A stretch of DNA of 64,000 nt. It comes from an uncultured Lachnospiraceae bacterium (GTDB lineage: Bacteria > Bacillota > Clostridia > Lachnospirales > Lachnospiraceae). This document shows positions 8,079 to 17,463 of the stretch, piece after piece; the stretch's first letter is position 1, and each line of letters opens with the position of its first letter. Location of the stretch: the NCBI GenBank assembly GCA_944383765.1, contig CALWQT010000009.1, forward strand, positions 1-64,000, given 5' to 3'. The translations under genes were made by a program, and so were the position numbers. The notes under the pieces are model-generated. The model was not told where the DNA came from. It searched no databases and was given only the letters and a program-made list of their open reading frames with translations.

Positions 8079-9029
8079 ATGATAACGGTTGTAATGGCAG
8101 TCTATAACGGAGAAGCTTATCTGAGGCAGCAGATAGATTCCATCCTGGAGCAGACGGTGTGGGAAACCGAACACATGAAGATACTGGCATCTGACGATGG
8201 GTCCTCAGACGGAAGCCGTTTCGTGATCCGGGAGTATGAAGAAAAATACCCTGGACGTGTCATGGGAATTTACCGGGAGACGCCTTCGGGGGGAGCCTGG
8301 CAGCATTTCATGGAACTGATTTCCATGGCCGGAAAAGAAGGGAAGCCTGGGGATTATCTGATGCTCAGCGACCAGGACGACAGGTGGTTTCCGGATAAGG
8401 CGGAGAGAAGTTTACGGAAGATGAAGGAACTGGAAAAGGAACATCCGGGCTGTCCGGTACTGGTCCATTCTGATATGAGGGTGGTAGACGAAAATTTGTC
8501 GGTTATGGATGGGAGCTATTTCCACTATCAGAAGATTTCTCCGGAGAGGAACCGGTTATCCCAGCTTCTGGTGCAGAATAATGTGACGGGAGGGGCCATT
8601 ATGATGAATACAGAATTGGCAGGCCTCCTGAGAGAAAAGCCAAGCGTATGTCTGATGCATGACAACTGGATCGCATTGGTGGCATCTGTGTTTGGCATCA
8701 TCGGATGGGTACCTGCTCCTCTTTATGATTACCGGCAGCATGGAAAGAATTCTCTGGGGGCAAAAAAAGGAGATACCATTGAAGAGTCTGTGGAACGTTT
8801 GAAAAACGGAAGCCAGGCAGAAAAAAATTATCGTGCCATGTATGGGCAGGCGGAAGAACTGTTAAGGATTTATGGCGGACAGATGGACAAGGACAGCCGG
8901 GAAACCCTGGAGGCATTTCTAGGCATGAGAAATCAGGGAAGGCTTAAGAAAATAGGCACGATGCTGGCCAGGGGATTTACGAAAAATAACTGGTTCCGGA
9001 CACTGGGGCAGATGCTGTTTATGCCCTGA
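8079..9029 (+). CDS. GT2 glycosyltransferase (RgpB/WsaF-like)
   Basis: A 316-residue enzyme beginning one base after the previous stop. The N-terminal M-A-V-Y-N-G-E and S-D-D-G-S-S-D-G (38-45), then S-D-Q-D-D-R-W (97-103), give a complete GT-A nucleotide and metal site. This S-D-Q-D-D form is typical of rhamnosyl- and glucosyltransferases of Gram-positive cell-wall polysaccharide loci. No membrane segment is visible. A 28-base gap leads to the next gene. Confidence 0.8.
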   Translation: MITVVMAVYNGEAYLRQQIDSILEQTVWETEHMKILASDDGSSDGSRFVIREYEEKYPGRVMGIYRETPSGGAWQHFMELISMAGKEGKPGDYLMLSDQDDRWFPDKAERSLRKMKELEKEHPGCPVLVHSDMRVVDENLSVMDGSYFHYQKISPERNRLSQLLVQNNVTGGAIMMNTELAGLLREKPSVCLMHDNWIALVASVFGIIGWVPAPLYDYRQHGKNSLGAKKGDTIEESVERLKNGSQAEKNYRAMYGQAEELLRIYGGQMDKDSRETLEAFLGMRNQGRLKKIGTMLARGFTKNNWFRTLGQMLFMP

Positions 9030-9057
9030 ACCGGAATGGTGGAAAGGAACGAAGGGA

Positions 9058-10065
9058 ATGGAAGAAAAAAGCATTGGAAAGAACGAGGACCGGGGGAACG
9101 AAAGACCTCTGGTCAGTATTTGCTGTCTGGCATTTAATCATGAGCCATATATCAGGGAAGCTCTGGAAGGATTTCTGATGCAGAAAACGGATTTTCCCAT
9201 AGAAGTCCTGATTCACGATGATGCCTCTACAGATGGAACTGCTTCCGTCATCAGAGAGTATGAGGAAAGGTTTCCTGACATCATCAAACCTATTTATCAG
9301 ACGGAAAACCAGTATTCCAAAGGGATAAAAAATATCAGCGGGATCTTTAATTTTCCCCGGGCAAAAGGAAAATACATTGCCATGTGTGAAGGGGATGATT
9401 ACTGGACAGACCCGTATAAGCTGCAGAAACAGATTGATTTTCTGGAACAGAATCCCGGCTGTACCCTGTGTTTTCACAGTGCGAAGATTGTGACGGTAGA
9501 CAGGACGGTGACAGATGGGCGCATGAGGCCATATTCCTCAGACAGGAAAGTGAGCCCGGAGGAGATTATAGACAAGCCTTCCGGTTATGCCATGTGTTCC
9601 ATGGTCTTTCCGGCCAGGATCATGCAAAATCTGCCGGATTATTATCTGAACTGTCCCATTGGTGATATCCCCATGCAGCTGATGATGGCAGCAGAGGGAT
9701 GGGGATATTACTTTGATCAGGATATGGGAGCGTACCGGGTAGGAGTCTCCGGTTCCTGGACCAATGCCATGAAAGAGGGAGATTATAAGGGAAAGCAGGA
9801 ACGGTACTGTCACCAGATGCGGCAGATGTATGAAGAATTTGACCGGGAGACAGGAGGGCGTTTCCATCAGGTCGCCATGCATGCAGCGGATCGGCTGGAG
9901 TATCTGACAAAGGTGAATACCAAGCAGTACCGGGAAGTGCTGGCCCCGGAAAACAGAGCGTTTTACCGGGAACTGAATTTCAGGACCAGATTTTTTATCC
10001 GCTTTGAGGTGATGGCGCCGGGACTTTACCGTCTGCTTCAGAAGGCGGTTACAGGAAAGAATTGA
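9058..10065 (+). CDS. GT2 glycosyltransferase
   Basis: A 335-residue enzyme with an extra hydrophilic N-terminal tail of about 15 residues. H-D-D-A-S-T-D-G (53-60) and E-G-D-D-Y-W-T-D-P (111-119) mark the donor site; the latter form is common in capsule and exopolysaccharide transferases. The C-terminal 80 residues hold a basic amphipathic stretch that could sit on the membrane. It ends just before the flippase start at 10083. Specificity is not readable. Confidence 0.8.
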   Translation: MEEKSIGKNEDRGNERPLVSICCLAFNHEPYIREALEGFLMQKTDFPIEVLIHDDASTDGTASVIREYEERFPDIIKPIYQTENQYSKGIKNISGIFNFPRAKGKYIAMCEGDDYWTDPYKLQKQIDFLEQNPGCTLCFHSAKIVTVDRTVTDGRMRPYSSDRKVSPEEIIDKPSGYAMCSMVFPARIMQNLPDYYLNCPIGDIPMQLMMAAEGWGYYFDQDMGAYRVGVSGSWTNAMKEGDYKGKQERYCHQMRQMYEEFDRETGGRFHQVAMHAADRLEYLTKVNTKQYREVLAPENRAFYRELNFRTRFFIRFEVMAPGLYRLLQKAVTGKN

Positions 10066-10082
10066 CGGGAGGAACAGAGAGA

Positions 10083-11531
10083 TTGACAGATAATACCATG
10101 AAGGATAAGATTGCCAGCGGGTTGTTCTGGAAGCTTCTGGAAAATGGGGGAGCTCAGGGAATCCAGTTTGTGGTGGCGATCATTCTGGCACGGCTGATGA
10201 CCCAGGAAGAATATGGGACTATCAGCATAATCATGATTTTTATCACCATTGCCAATGTAGTGGTACAAAATGGGTTCAGTACGGCTTTGGTGCAGAAATA
10301 CCGGGCAGACGAGAGAGATTTTTCTTCTGTATTTTATTTTGACCTGGTAGTGGCAGTCATCATGTATGGGGCTTTATGGGTTGCGGCTCCTGTGATTTCC
10401 GGATTTTATAAAATAGAGATTCTGATACCTCTGATACGGGTACTGGGAGTGATCTTATTTCCGGGGGCCGTTATCTCGGTACAGACGGCGTATGTATCCC
10501 GGGAAATGAATTTTAAGGGGCTTTTTAAAGCTACCTTTTTTGCTGTGGTGGTATCGGGCATAATCAGTATTTTTATGGCTTACCGGGGCCTGGGGGTCTG
10601 GGCGTTGGCAGGGCAGCAGATTGCTTATTATTTTGCCCTGATGGCAGGACTGTTTGCAGATGTGGACTGGAGACCGGCGTGGGTCTTTTCTCCCCGCAGG
10701 GTAAAATCCATGTTCAGCTTTGGCTGGAAATTGCTGGGAGCATCTCTGCTGGATACCCTGTTCAGTAATCTTTATGGGCTTATCATGGGGAAGATTTACA
10801 ATGAGGCAGTGCTGGGAACCTATAACCGGGGCGAACAGTTTCCGAAACTCATTGTTACCAATCTGGGTGCTGCAATCCAGTCGGTACTCCTGCCGGCTTT
10901 CTCCAAGTCTCAGGACCGGGTGGAAGAAGTGCGGGCAATGGTGAGGAAGGCTATAGAAATCAGTTCGTTTGTAGTGCTTCCCATGCTGCTGGGGATGTTT
11001 GCCGTGGCGGATACCATGGTGCTGGCGCTTTTGGGAGACCGGTGGCTGGATTGCGTTCCGTTTTTACGGATCATGTGCATTGCTTATTGCTTTTATCCCA
11101 TTCACATTACCAATCTTCAGGCAATCAATGCCATGGGGAGAAGTGATATTTTCCTGAAGCTGGAGGTTACCAAAAAAGTGGTGGGTCTGCTGGGATTGCT
11201 CCTTGGTATACGGTTTGGCGCTATTGTGATGGTAAGTATTAAGGCATTTGTGGATTTTGTCTGTATTTTCATCAATGCCTGGCCGAATAAAAAGCTGCTT
11301 CATTACAGCATTGGGCAGCAGGCTGTGGATATTATCCCTTCTTTCCTGATGGCGTTTGTCATGGCGGTGGCGGTCTGGTTCCTGGGGAAAGCAGTTCCTG
11401 GTGTCTGGTTCAGACTGGTGGTGCAGATTTTAGCAGGGGCAGGGATTTATGGAGGCATGGCATGGCTGTTTCATGCGAGAAGTCTGGGATATCTGCTGGA
11501 TTATATAAAGGAAAAGAGAAAAGGAGTCTGA
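10083..11531 (+). CDS. Wzx-like polysaccharide flippase (MOP superfamily)
   Basis: A 482-residue membrane protein with about 12-14 hydrophobic segments, of the WzxC/RfbX-type lipid-linked oligosaccharide flippases. The opening K-I-A-S-G-L-F-W-K-L-L-E-N-G-G-A-Q and the conserved R-L-M-T-Q-E-E-Y-G near residue 45 are typical, as is the central A-V-L-G-T-Y-N-R-G-E-Q-F-P-K. I chose TTG 10083, served by GGGAGG, over a TTG at 10062 that would overlap the previous gene. It would move undecaprenyl-linked repeat units made by the upstream transferases to the outer face. No Wzy-type polymerase is obvious in block A. Confidence 0.82.
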   Translation: MTDNTMKDKIASGLFWKLLENGGAQGIQFVVAIILARLMTQEEYGTISIIMIFITIANVVVQNGFSTALVQKYRADERDFSSVFYFDLVVAVIMYGALWVAAPVISGFYKIEILIPLIRVLGVILFPGAVISVQTAYVSREMNFKGLFKATFFAVVVSGIISIFMAYRGLGVWALAGQQIAYYFALMAGLFADVDWRPAWVFSPRRVKSMFSFGWKLLGASLLDTLFSNLYGLIMGKIYNEAVLGTYNRGEQFPKLIVTNLGAAIQSVLLPAFSKSQDRVEEVRAMVRKAIEISSFVVLPMLLGMFAVADTMVLALLGDRWLDCVPFLRIMCIAYCFYPIHITNLQAINAMGRSDIFLKLEVTKKVVGLLGLLLGIRFGAIVMVSIKAFVDFVCIFINAWPNKKLLHYSIGQQAVDIIPSFLMAFVMAVAVWFLGKAVPGVWFRLVVQILAGAGIYGGMAWLFHARSLGYLLDYIKEKRKGV

Positions 11532-11532
11532 A

Positions 11533-12567
11533 ATGGATTACAAGGGAAAAACTGCCCTGGTCACTGCCATAGGATCGTTTTCTTCCATGGCGGTGATAGG
11601 TGGACTGAAGAAAATGGGCTGGAGAGTAGTCGGGTGTGATATTTATCCCAGGGAATGGATCGCACAGTCCCTGGAAACGGCAGCATTCTATCAAGCCCCT
11701 CTTGCAAGGGATGAAGAAAAATATCTGACATTTATCAGGGAAGTCTGTTTACAGGAAAAAGTGGAAATGATCCTGCCTCTGACGGATGTGGAAGTAGATG
11801 TCTTTCACAGGAACCGGGAACTGTTTTCGGGAGAGCATATTCTGGTGGGAATCTCTTCACCGGAGACGATTGCCCTGGCAAGGAATAAATTCGCTCTGGC
11901 AAAGAAAGTAGCAGCTTCAGAAGGTCTCGGGAAACCAATCCCTACTGTGAAACTGTCAGAATGGAATCGAAAGGAATGGATGGGAGTGTATGGGAGCAGG
12001 CTGATCCTGAAACCATGGAATGGAAGGAGCAGCAGCGGTCTGTACCGTGTCCGGGGAGAGGGAGAACTGACCAGAGCTCTGGAAGAAATCCATGAAGAAG
12101 GGCGGGAAGAAGAATATCTGGTCCAGCCTATGATAGAGGGAAATGTAGTGACCACGGATGTGGTGAGGGGAAAGGATGGAAGCTTTGCCTGTCTGCCCAG
12201 GAGAGAATTGCTGCGTACCTTAAACGGAGCAGGTACCAGTGTACAGGTATTCCGGAATCCGGAGCTGGAACAGATGTGCCGGAAAGCTGCTGACCTGCTT
12301 TCCATAACAGGCTGCGTGAATTTTGAATGGATCGAAGAGCGATGGGGCAATGGAAGATGTGAATACCGTTTCCTGGAGTGCAATCCCAGGTTTTCCGGAG
12401 GAGTGGGTTTTTCCTGCCTGGCAGGTTATGATATGGTGCAGAACCATGTCCGGGCATTTTATGGATTGCCGGTGGAAGAAGAAAACAGAGCGGCAGAAGG
12501 GTATCTGGCAAAGGTATACCGGGATGTGGCGACAGCAGGAGAGGGACTGGAAGAAAATAAGGGATAA
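11533..12567 (+). CDS. ATP-grasp family ligase
   Basis: A 344-residue protein with a preATP-grasp Rossmann-like N-terminus (L-V-T-A-I-G-S-F-S-S-M-A-V) and the ATP-grasp core: R-N-K-F-A-L-A near 116, L-I-L-K-P-W-N-G-R-S-S-S-G-L near 152, and the metal-binding F-L-E-C-N-P-R-F-S-G-G near 288. Such enzymes join a carboxylate to an amine or thiol through an acyl phosphate and resemble carbamoyl-phosphate synthase and carnosine-type ligases. It starts two bases after the flippase. Placed at the end of a glycan operon, it might make an amino-acyl or amide substituent on the polymer, but the substrate is unknown. Confidence 0.72.
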   Translation: MDYKGKTALVTAIGSFSSMAVIGGLKKMGWRVVGCDIYPREWIAQSLETAAFYQAPLARDEEKYLTFIREVCLQEKVEMILPLTDVEVDVFHRNRELFSGEHILVGISSPETIALARNKFALAKKVAASEGLGKPIPTVKLSEWNRKEWMGVYGSRLILKPWNGRSSSGLYRVRGEGELTRALEEIHEEGREEEYLVQPMIEGNVVTTDVVRGKDGSFACLPRRELLRTLNGAGTSVQVFRNPELEQMCRKAADLLSITGCVNFEWIEERWGNGRCEYRFLECNPRFSGGVGFSCLAGYDMVQNHVRAFYGLPVEEENRAAEGYLAKVYRDVATAGEGLEENKG

Positions 12568-12575
12568 TATGATAA

Positions 12576-12611
12576 AAGCACGGCTGGAAGAAGATTCTTT
12601 CAGCCGTGCTT
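12576..12611. terminator. bidirectional terminator between the ATP-grasp gene and the L,D-transpeptidase gene
   Basis: AAGCACGGCTG (12576-12586) pairs with CAGCCGTGCTT (12601-12611), extended by weaker inner pairs. Read on the minus strand it is followed by TTTTAT, so it most clearly ends the transpeptidase message; in the plus direction the T-run is weak. Confidence 0.75.
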
Positions 12612-12630
12612 GTTATATGGTCAGATTCTA

Positions 12631-14172
12631 TTAAAGTCCTGCACCTGGTCCCACGGAACTCTGACCGGAATCAGTATCTACGATCACTCCGCTACTGCCG
12701 TCAGATGAGCCGGTATTCTGGGAAGGAGAAGCGCCGCCGTTTTCGTAAGCGGTAAGCGCCGCATTGATGACTTCTCTCTGATGATTGATATATTCCTGAG
12801 TCTGTGCGGTCTTCTGTGCGAATTCAGCCAGCTGTGCAGCTGCTTCCGGAACTTCCGGGTCAGTGGGGTCGAATTTCTGGTCCAGCGGGATGATCCATTC
12901 AATAGCCGGGCGGTCAAATGGTCCCGGGTTTTCGGAATTATAGATTTCCACAGTTGTACCGGTAGGACAGTGGTCGTACATCCATTTGGCATCTCCGGCT
13001 TTGAAACGTACGCAACCGGCAGAACGGGCAACTCCCAGGAAGTTATAGGTATCTGCCCACATAGCATAGCTGTTGGGCTGATCGTAGATCAGGGAGTGCA
13101 TCAGGAAACTGCCGGTGATCCGGGTCAGGTACTGGCAGTAAAGTCCGTGAATCATAGGATGCCAGCGGTATTTAGCCGGAGTCCGGAAGGTTCCGATCGG
13201 AGTGTCATCTCCCGGTGAGCAAAGGAAGGTTTTAAACGGAATGATGTATCCGTTGTCTCCATCTTTGGTATAAACCGTGGTAGTGCACATCTGCTTGTTT
13301 ATTTTGATGATGAATGGTCCACCGTTTCCTAAGATAGGTTCCAGATCCTGGACCAATTTTCCAGTCTCGTCAAAATAATATTTGTAGCCGTCTATGTATT
13401 GCCAGCCGGTCACAGCCTGGTTGTTGACGAAATAATAGCGGTCACGGTAATTCCATGCCCAGCCGGTATAGGAAGCTCCATTTCCATTGGAAAATGTGGC
13501 AGGACCTTCTGCATTCAGGATCACTCCGTCCCGGGCTGCAGAATCCAGAGGATGTCCCACGGGATTCGGGTAATCTCCGGTGGAACGGCCCCATAAGGAT
13601 AACTGGAATGATGTGATATATTTTCCGATTCCCATGGTTCCGGCAGTGCCGCCGTCAGCGGTCCATTCCAGCTTTGTACCGTCATTTAAGGTAGTGGAAT
13701 AGTAGATGGCAAACATATTTCCGGAAAAGCCTACCAGTTTAAACTGGATGGCTTCAATCGGGTCTGTACTGGGAGTCGTATGGCTTCCGTTGATCGCCCA
13801 GGGAGTCCATCCACCGGAGCTGGTAAATGCCCGGTAGTAAATATCACCGTTAATATTATTCAGATAGACGCAGATAGACCGGAATCCTTCCTCCCCTGCG
13901 GTAATGATACCGTCACCCTGTACCGGGTCGGTCCAGGTTCCGTCAGCCCGAAGTACTTGAGCCTGTGTATAGGGGGTATTTGCCTGGATGATAGCCTGTT
14001 CCTGGGCATCCAGTTCCTCCCGTAATTGTTGAGCTTCTTCTGTCAGCTCTCCGTTTTCTGCAGCTGCCTGTCCTGCGTCAGCTGGTTCATCTGCCAGAGC
14101 AGAGGCAGTCTGTCCAAACACCAGGGCCATGGATAGAATCGCTGCTGCTGAGTACTTCCATAATCGGCGCAT
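12631..14172 (-). CDS. secreted L,D-transpeptidase (YkuD domain) with cell-wall-binding repeats
   Basis: A 513-residue exported enzyme. Residues 1-27 form a signal peptide ending A-S-A-L-A. After a coiled, acidic linker (35-65) comes a region of about 170 residues of hydrophobic beta repeats (80-240), then choline-binding-like wall repeats (about 243-275, Y-Y-F-V-N-N-Q-A-V-T-G-W). The YkuD catalytic domain (about 285-415) contains His359, Ser384 and catalytic Cys387 in S-A-G-C-V-R. A glutamine-rich tail ends in G/S. It would make 3-3 cross-links in peptidoglycan or attach proteins to it. AGGAGGT precedes the ATG. It is monocistronic and divergent from block B. Confidence 0.9.
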   Translation of the reverse strand: MRRLWKYSAAAILSMALVFGQTASALADEPADAGQAAAENGELTEEAQQLREELDAQEQAIIQANTPYTQAQVLRADGTWTDPVQGDGIITAGEEGFRSICVYLNNINGDIYYRAFTSSGGWTPWAINGSHTTPSTDPIEAIQFKLVGFSGNMFAIYYSTTLNDGTKLEWTADGGTAGTMGIGKYITSFQLSLWGRSTGDYPNPVGHPLDSAARDGVILNAEGPATFSNGNGASYTGWAWNYRDRYYFVNNQAVTGWQYIDGYKYYFDETGKLVQDLEPILGNGGPFIIKINKQMCTTTVYTKDGDNGYIIPFKTFLCSPGDDTPIGTFRTPAKYRWHPMIHGLYCQYLTRITGSFLMHSLIYDQPNSYAMWADTYNFLGVARSAGCVRFKAGDAKWMYDHCPTGTTVEIYNSENPGPFDRPAIEWIIPLDQKFDPTDPEVPEAAAQLAEFAQKTAQTQEYINHQREVINAALTAYENGGASPSQNTGSSDGSSGVIVDTDSGQSSVGPGAGL

Positions 14173-14198
14173 TTCAAAAAAACCTCCTGAAACTATAT

Positions 14199-14227
14199 TT
14201 TACAAGAAATATCTTCTATGCTATAAT
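14199..14227 (+). promoter_or_regulatory. strong sigma-A-type promoter for block B
   Basis: TTTACA (14199-14204), 17 bases, then TATAAT (14222-14227) with an extended TG one base before the -10. It gives a leader of about 105 bases before the aminotransferase start. The same 170-base gap carries the divergent transpeptidase promoter, which I could not assign. Confidence 0.75.
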
Positions 14228-14340
14228 TTAACACATATATGGGAAAAATGCCAGAGAACCCGCAAAAGAAATTGCTGCTTTCGGGAAATTGTAAGAAAAT
14301 AGAGAAAATAACGTAAGAAGAAAGGAAAAAGGTGGAAGAT

Positions 14341-15450
14341 ATGGAAAAGACGGTCAGAGTGACCAGGTCCTTTCTGCCGCCCATGGAAGAATATGTAGAA
14401 ATGCTGAAACCCATATGGGATTCAGCATGGCTGACCAATATGGGAGACTATCATGAGAGGCTGAAGGAAAGGCTGAAGGAATACCTGAACGTGGAGGGGA
14501 TCGAACTGTTCACCAATGGCCATCTGGCTTTGGAGATGGCTCTTCAGGCATTTGAACTGGAGGGAGAGGTGATCACGACGCCATTCACGTTTGCATCTAC
14601 CACCCACGCCATTGTGAGAAATGGGCTGACTCCGGTATTCTGTGACATTGATCCGGAGGACTATACGATAGATACGGACAGGATAGAAGAACGGATTACA
14701 GAACGCACCTGTGCCATTGTTCCGGTCCATGTATATGGGAATATCTGCCAGGTGGATAAAATCGAGAAGATTGCCAAAAAGCACGGCCTGAAAGTGATCT
14801 ATGATGCCGCTCATGCGTTTGGAGAAACGGTGGACGGAAGAGGGATCGGTACATTTGGAGATGCTTCTATGTTCAGCTTCCATGCTACAAAGGTATACCA
14901 TACGATTGAAGGCGGAGCCGTGACGTTTCGGGAGAAATGGCTGGCGGACCGTCTGTATAAGCTGAAGAATTTCGGCATCATGGGAGAAGAGTCTGTGGAG
15001 TTTGTAGGCGGAAATGGAAAGATGAACGAATTTCAGGCTGCTATGGGGCTGTGCAATCTGAAGTATACGGAACAGGTGATCGCCAGAAGAAAGGAACTGA
15101 CGGAACGCTACCGGGAACATCTTCAGGGGATAAAGGGCTTGAAACTGTGTCCGGAAAAAGAAGGGGTAAAGAGCAATTATGCGTATATGCCTGTGGTATT
15201 TGAAGGAAACGGCTTCCAGCGGGATGAAGTGGCAGAGCAGTTAAAGAATCATGGGATCTATCCCAGAAAATATTTCTATCCTTGTGTCAACGCATACCAG
15301 TGTTATCAGGGGACCTATGATCCGAAAGATACGCCGGTGGCAGACAGGATTTCCAGGCAGGTACTTACGTTGCCTCTGTATCCGGATCTGGAGATGGAAG
15401 AGGTGGACAGGATCTGCAGGATTATTTTAGGAGAATGCCGGAAGGCGTGA
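14341..15450 (+). CDS. DegT/DnrJ/EryC1-family sugar aminotransferase
   Basis: A 369-residue PLP-dependent enzyme that would transaminate a nucleotide-linked keto-sugar (such as dTDP- or UDP-4-keto-6-deoxyhexose) to an amino sugar. The PLP aspartate is in Y-D-A-A-H (near 155) and the Schiff-base lysine is Lys184 in S-F-H-A-T-K. I chose ATG 14341 with AAGGTGG six bases upstream; GTG 14332 is an alternative adding three residues. It opens block B. No 4,6-dehydratase for its substrate is in the window, so that step must be encoded elsewhere unless CDP-4-keto-6-deoxyglucose from rfbG is used. Confidence 0.85.
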   Translation: MEKTVRVTRSFLPPMEEYVEMLKPIWDSAWLTNMGDYHERLKERLKEYLNVEGIELFTNGHLALEMALQAFELEGEVITTPFTFASTTHAIVRNGLTPVFCDIDPEDYTIDTDRIEERITERTCAIVPVHVYGNICQVDKIEKIAKKHGLKVIYDAAHAFGETVDGRGIGTFGDASMFSFHATKVYHTIEGGAVTFREKWLADRLYKLKNFGIMGEESVEFVGGNGKMNEFQAAMGLCNLKYTEQVIARRKELTERYREHLQGIKGLKLCPEKEGVKSNYAYMPVVFEGNGFQRDEVAEQLKNHGIYPRKYFYPCVNAYQCYQGTYDPKDTPVADRISRQVLTLPLYPDLEMEEVDRICRIILGECRKA

Positions 15451-15466
15451 CAGAAGAGGGAGCAAG

Positions 15467-16156
15467 ATGAATGAAATTTTGCTGGTAATACCGGCATTTA
15501 ATGAAGAAAAAAATATAAAAGCTGTGGTAGATGAACTGATCGGCCAATATCCGGAACTGGATTATGTAGTGGTAAATGACGGGTCTACAGACAGAACGGA
15601 AGAAATTCTGAAAGAAAATGGCTATCATCATATCTGCCTTCCGGTGAATTTAGGGTTAGCCGGATGTTTTCAGACAGGAATGAAATATGCCTGTGAAAAA
15701 GGATATCAGTATGCGGTGCAGTTTGACGGGGACGGACAGCACCGGCCGGAATATATTGCGGGAATGAGGAAAAAAATGGACGAAGGCTATAATATCGTGA
15801 TCGGGTCCCGGTTTGTGGAAGGGAAAAAAGATTTTTCTCCAAGAATGCTGGGAAGCAGGCTGATTGCTGCTGCCGTGCGGCTGACTACAGGCGTTCGGAT
15901 CAAAGACCCCACGTCCGGGCTGAGGATGTTTGACAGGAAAATGATGGAAAAATTTGCCTATCAGCTGAATTATGGGCCGGAACCGGATACGGTTTCCTTT
16001 CTGATCAAACAGGGAGCGAAAGTGGCAGAGGTGCCGGTGATCATTGATGAAAGGGCGGGAGGCGAAAGCTATCTGAAGCCTATGGTTGCTGTCAGATATA
16101 TGCTTCGTATGATGACCTCAATCCTTATTATACAGAATTTCAGGGTGAAATCATGA
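15467..16156 (+). CDS. DPM1-like GT2 glycosyltransferase
   Basis: A short, 229-residue GT2 of the dolichyl/undecaprenyl-phosphate sugar transferase group. N-D-G-S-T-D (37-42) and D-G-D-G-Q-H (87-92) are the donor motifs, and I-G-S-R-F-V followed by D-P-T-S-G-L-R-M-F fits the DPM1 pattern. It lacks C-terminal membrane segments, so it probably works at the membrane surface, loading a sugar onto a lipid phosphate for a GT-C enzyme. It overlaps the next gene by four bases. Confidence 0.82.
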   Translation: MNEILLVIPAFNEEKNIKAVVDELIGQYPELDYVVVNDGSTDRTEEILKENGYHHICLPVNLGLAGCFQTGMKYACEKGYQYAVQFDGDGQHRPEYIAGMRKKMDEGYNIVIGSRFVEGKKDFSPRMLGSRLIAAAVRLTTGVRIKDPTSGLRMFDRKMMEKFAYQLNYGPEPDTVSFLIKQGAKVAEVPVIIDERAGGESYLKPMVAVRYMLRMMTSILIIQNFRVKS

Positions 16157-17463
16157 AAGAATTTGCAGAGAGATTTCTGATTTATCATGGTCCTCATAAG
16201 GAGAGACAGAATGTAGTCTGGAATATCCTGGGCAGCGGGGTATATGCCCTGGCTTCCATGGTGCTGGCATTCCTTGTGATGCGTATGGCGGGAGAAGATG
16301 AGGGGGGTATTTTTGGCTTCGGATTTTCCACATTCGGCCAGCAGATGTTTATTGTGGCCTATTTTGGTATCCGGCCGTTTCAGATTACAGATGGGGAACA
16401 GCAGTATACGTTTGGGGATTATCTGGGAGTAAGGACATTGACCTGCGGGGCTGCGGTCCTGATAGCAGCGGGATATCTGGGTTTTATGCTGATGTCAGGG
16501 ACGTATTCGTTTCATAAGGCAGCGGTCATCTTTTTGCTGGCCGTGTATAAGATCATTGACGGTTTTGCTGATGTATACGAATCGGAATTCCAGAGGCAGG
16601 GAAGTCTGTATCTGACAGGAAAGTCCAATACGTTCCGTACCTGCTTTTCTGTGGCAGTATTTTTAATATGCCTGTGGCTGAGCGGGAGGCTGTTCCTTGC
16701 CTGCGTGGCGGCGGTGGCTGCCCAGATTGCCGGAGTGGCAGTGTTTAATGTGAGTGTAATGGGGGCAGATGTGCTTCCGGATGTGCGGTATGGCAGAAAG
16801 AACCGAGACTGCCTGGGACTGATCCGGAATACGGCCCTTCTTTTTATCTCTGTGTTTCTGGATTTTTATGTGTTTTCCGCAGCCAAATATGCCATAGACC
16901 TGCAGCTGACAGATGCCATGAGCGGATATTTCAATATTTTGTTTATGCCCACATCTGTTATCTATCTGGCTGCTAATTTTATTATCCGTCCGTTTCTGAC
17001 CAGGCTGACAGACTGCTGGAATCAGGGAGAATATGAGTCATTTGGAAGAATACGGAGAAAGATCGGGGCCGTGATACTGGGATTCACAGCGCTGGGAGTG
17101 TTGGGGGCTGCGGTCTTGGGACGTCCGGTGCTGGCGGTGATGGAGATCGTGCTGGGGGAAGGCTATCAGGGAAGTCTGACTCCTTACTGGCCGGCTTTTG
17201 TGCTGATTATTTTTGGCGGAGGGCTATATGCCCTGGCAAATCTTTATTATTACCTGCTGGTGATCATGAGGAAACAGGTTATGATTTTCGGCGTTTATCT
17301 GACGGCTTCCATAGGTGCCTGGTTTCTGTCTCCCATCTTGACAGCCTCATTTGGGATTCCAGGGGCGGCGGTCTGTTATGTATGCCTGATGGGGTTCCTG
17401 ACAGCAGGATTTTCCGGACTGCAGGGAAGAATGTTTCAGAGAGCAAAGGAGAATCGGATATGA
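16153..17463 (+). CDS. second polysaccharide flippase-like membrane protein (MOP superfamily)
   Basis: A 436-residue protein with about 12 hydrophobic segments and the layout of oligosaccharide flippases (an N-terminal basic start, R-P-F-Q-I-T-D-G-E-Q near 75, and a central E-S-E-F-Q-R-Q-G-S-L). It is clearly different in sequence from the flippase at 10083 and closer to MATE-like flippases of Firmicutes capsule loci. Four-base overlaps with both neighbours place it in one transcript with GT2 genes, so it probably has its own lipid-linked substrate. Confidence 0.72.
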   Translation: MKEFAERFLIYHGPHKERQNVVWNILGSGVYALASMVLAFLVMRMAGEDEGGIFGFGFSTFGQQMFIVAYFGIRPFQITDGEQQYTFGDYLGVRTLTCGAAVLIAAGYLGFMLMSGTYSFHKAAVIFLLAVYKIIDGFADVYESEFQRQGSLYLTGKSNTFRTCFSVAVFLICLWLSGRLFLACVAAVAAQIAGVAVFNVSVMGADVLPDVRYGRKNRDCLGLIRNTALLFISVFLDFYVFSAAKYAIDLQLTDAMSGYFNILFMPTSVIYLAANFIIRPFLTRLTDCWNQGEYESFGRIRRKIGAVILGFTALGVLGAAVLGRPVLAVMEIVLGEGYQGSLTPYWPAFVLIIFGGGLYALANLYYYLLVIMRKQVMIFGVYLTASIGAWFLSPILTASFGIPGAAVCYVCLMGFLTAGFSGLQGRMFQRAKENRI

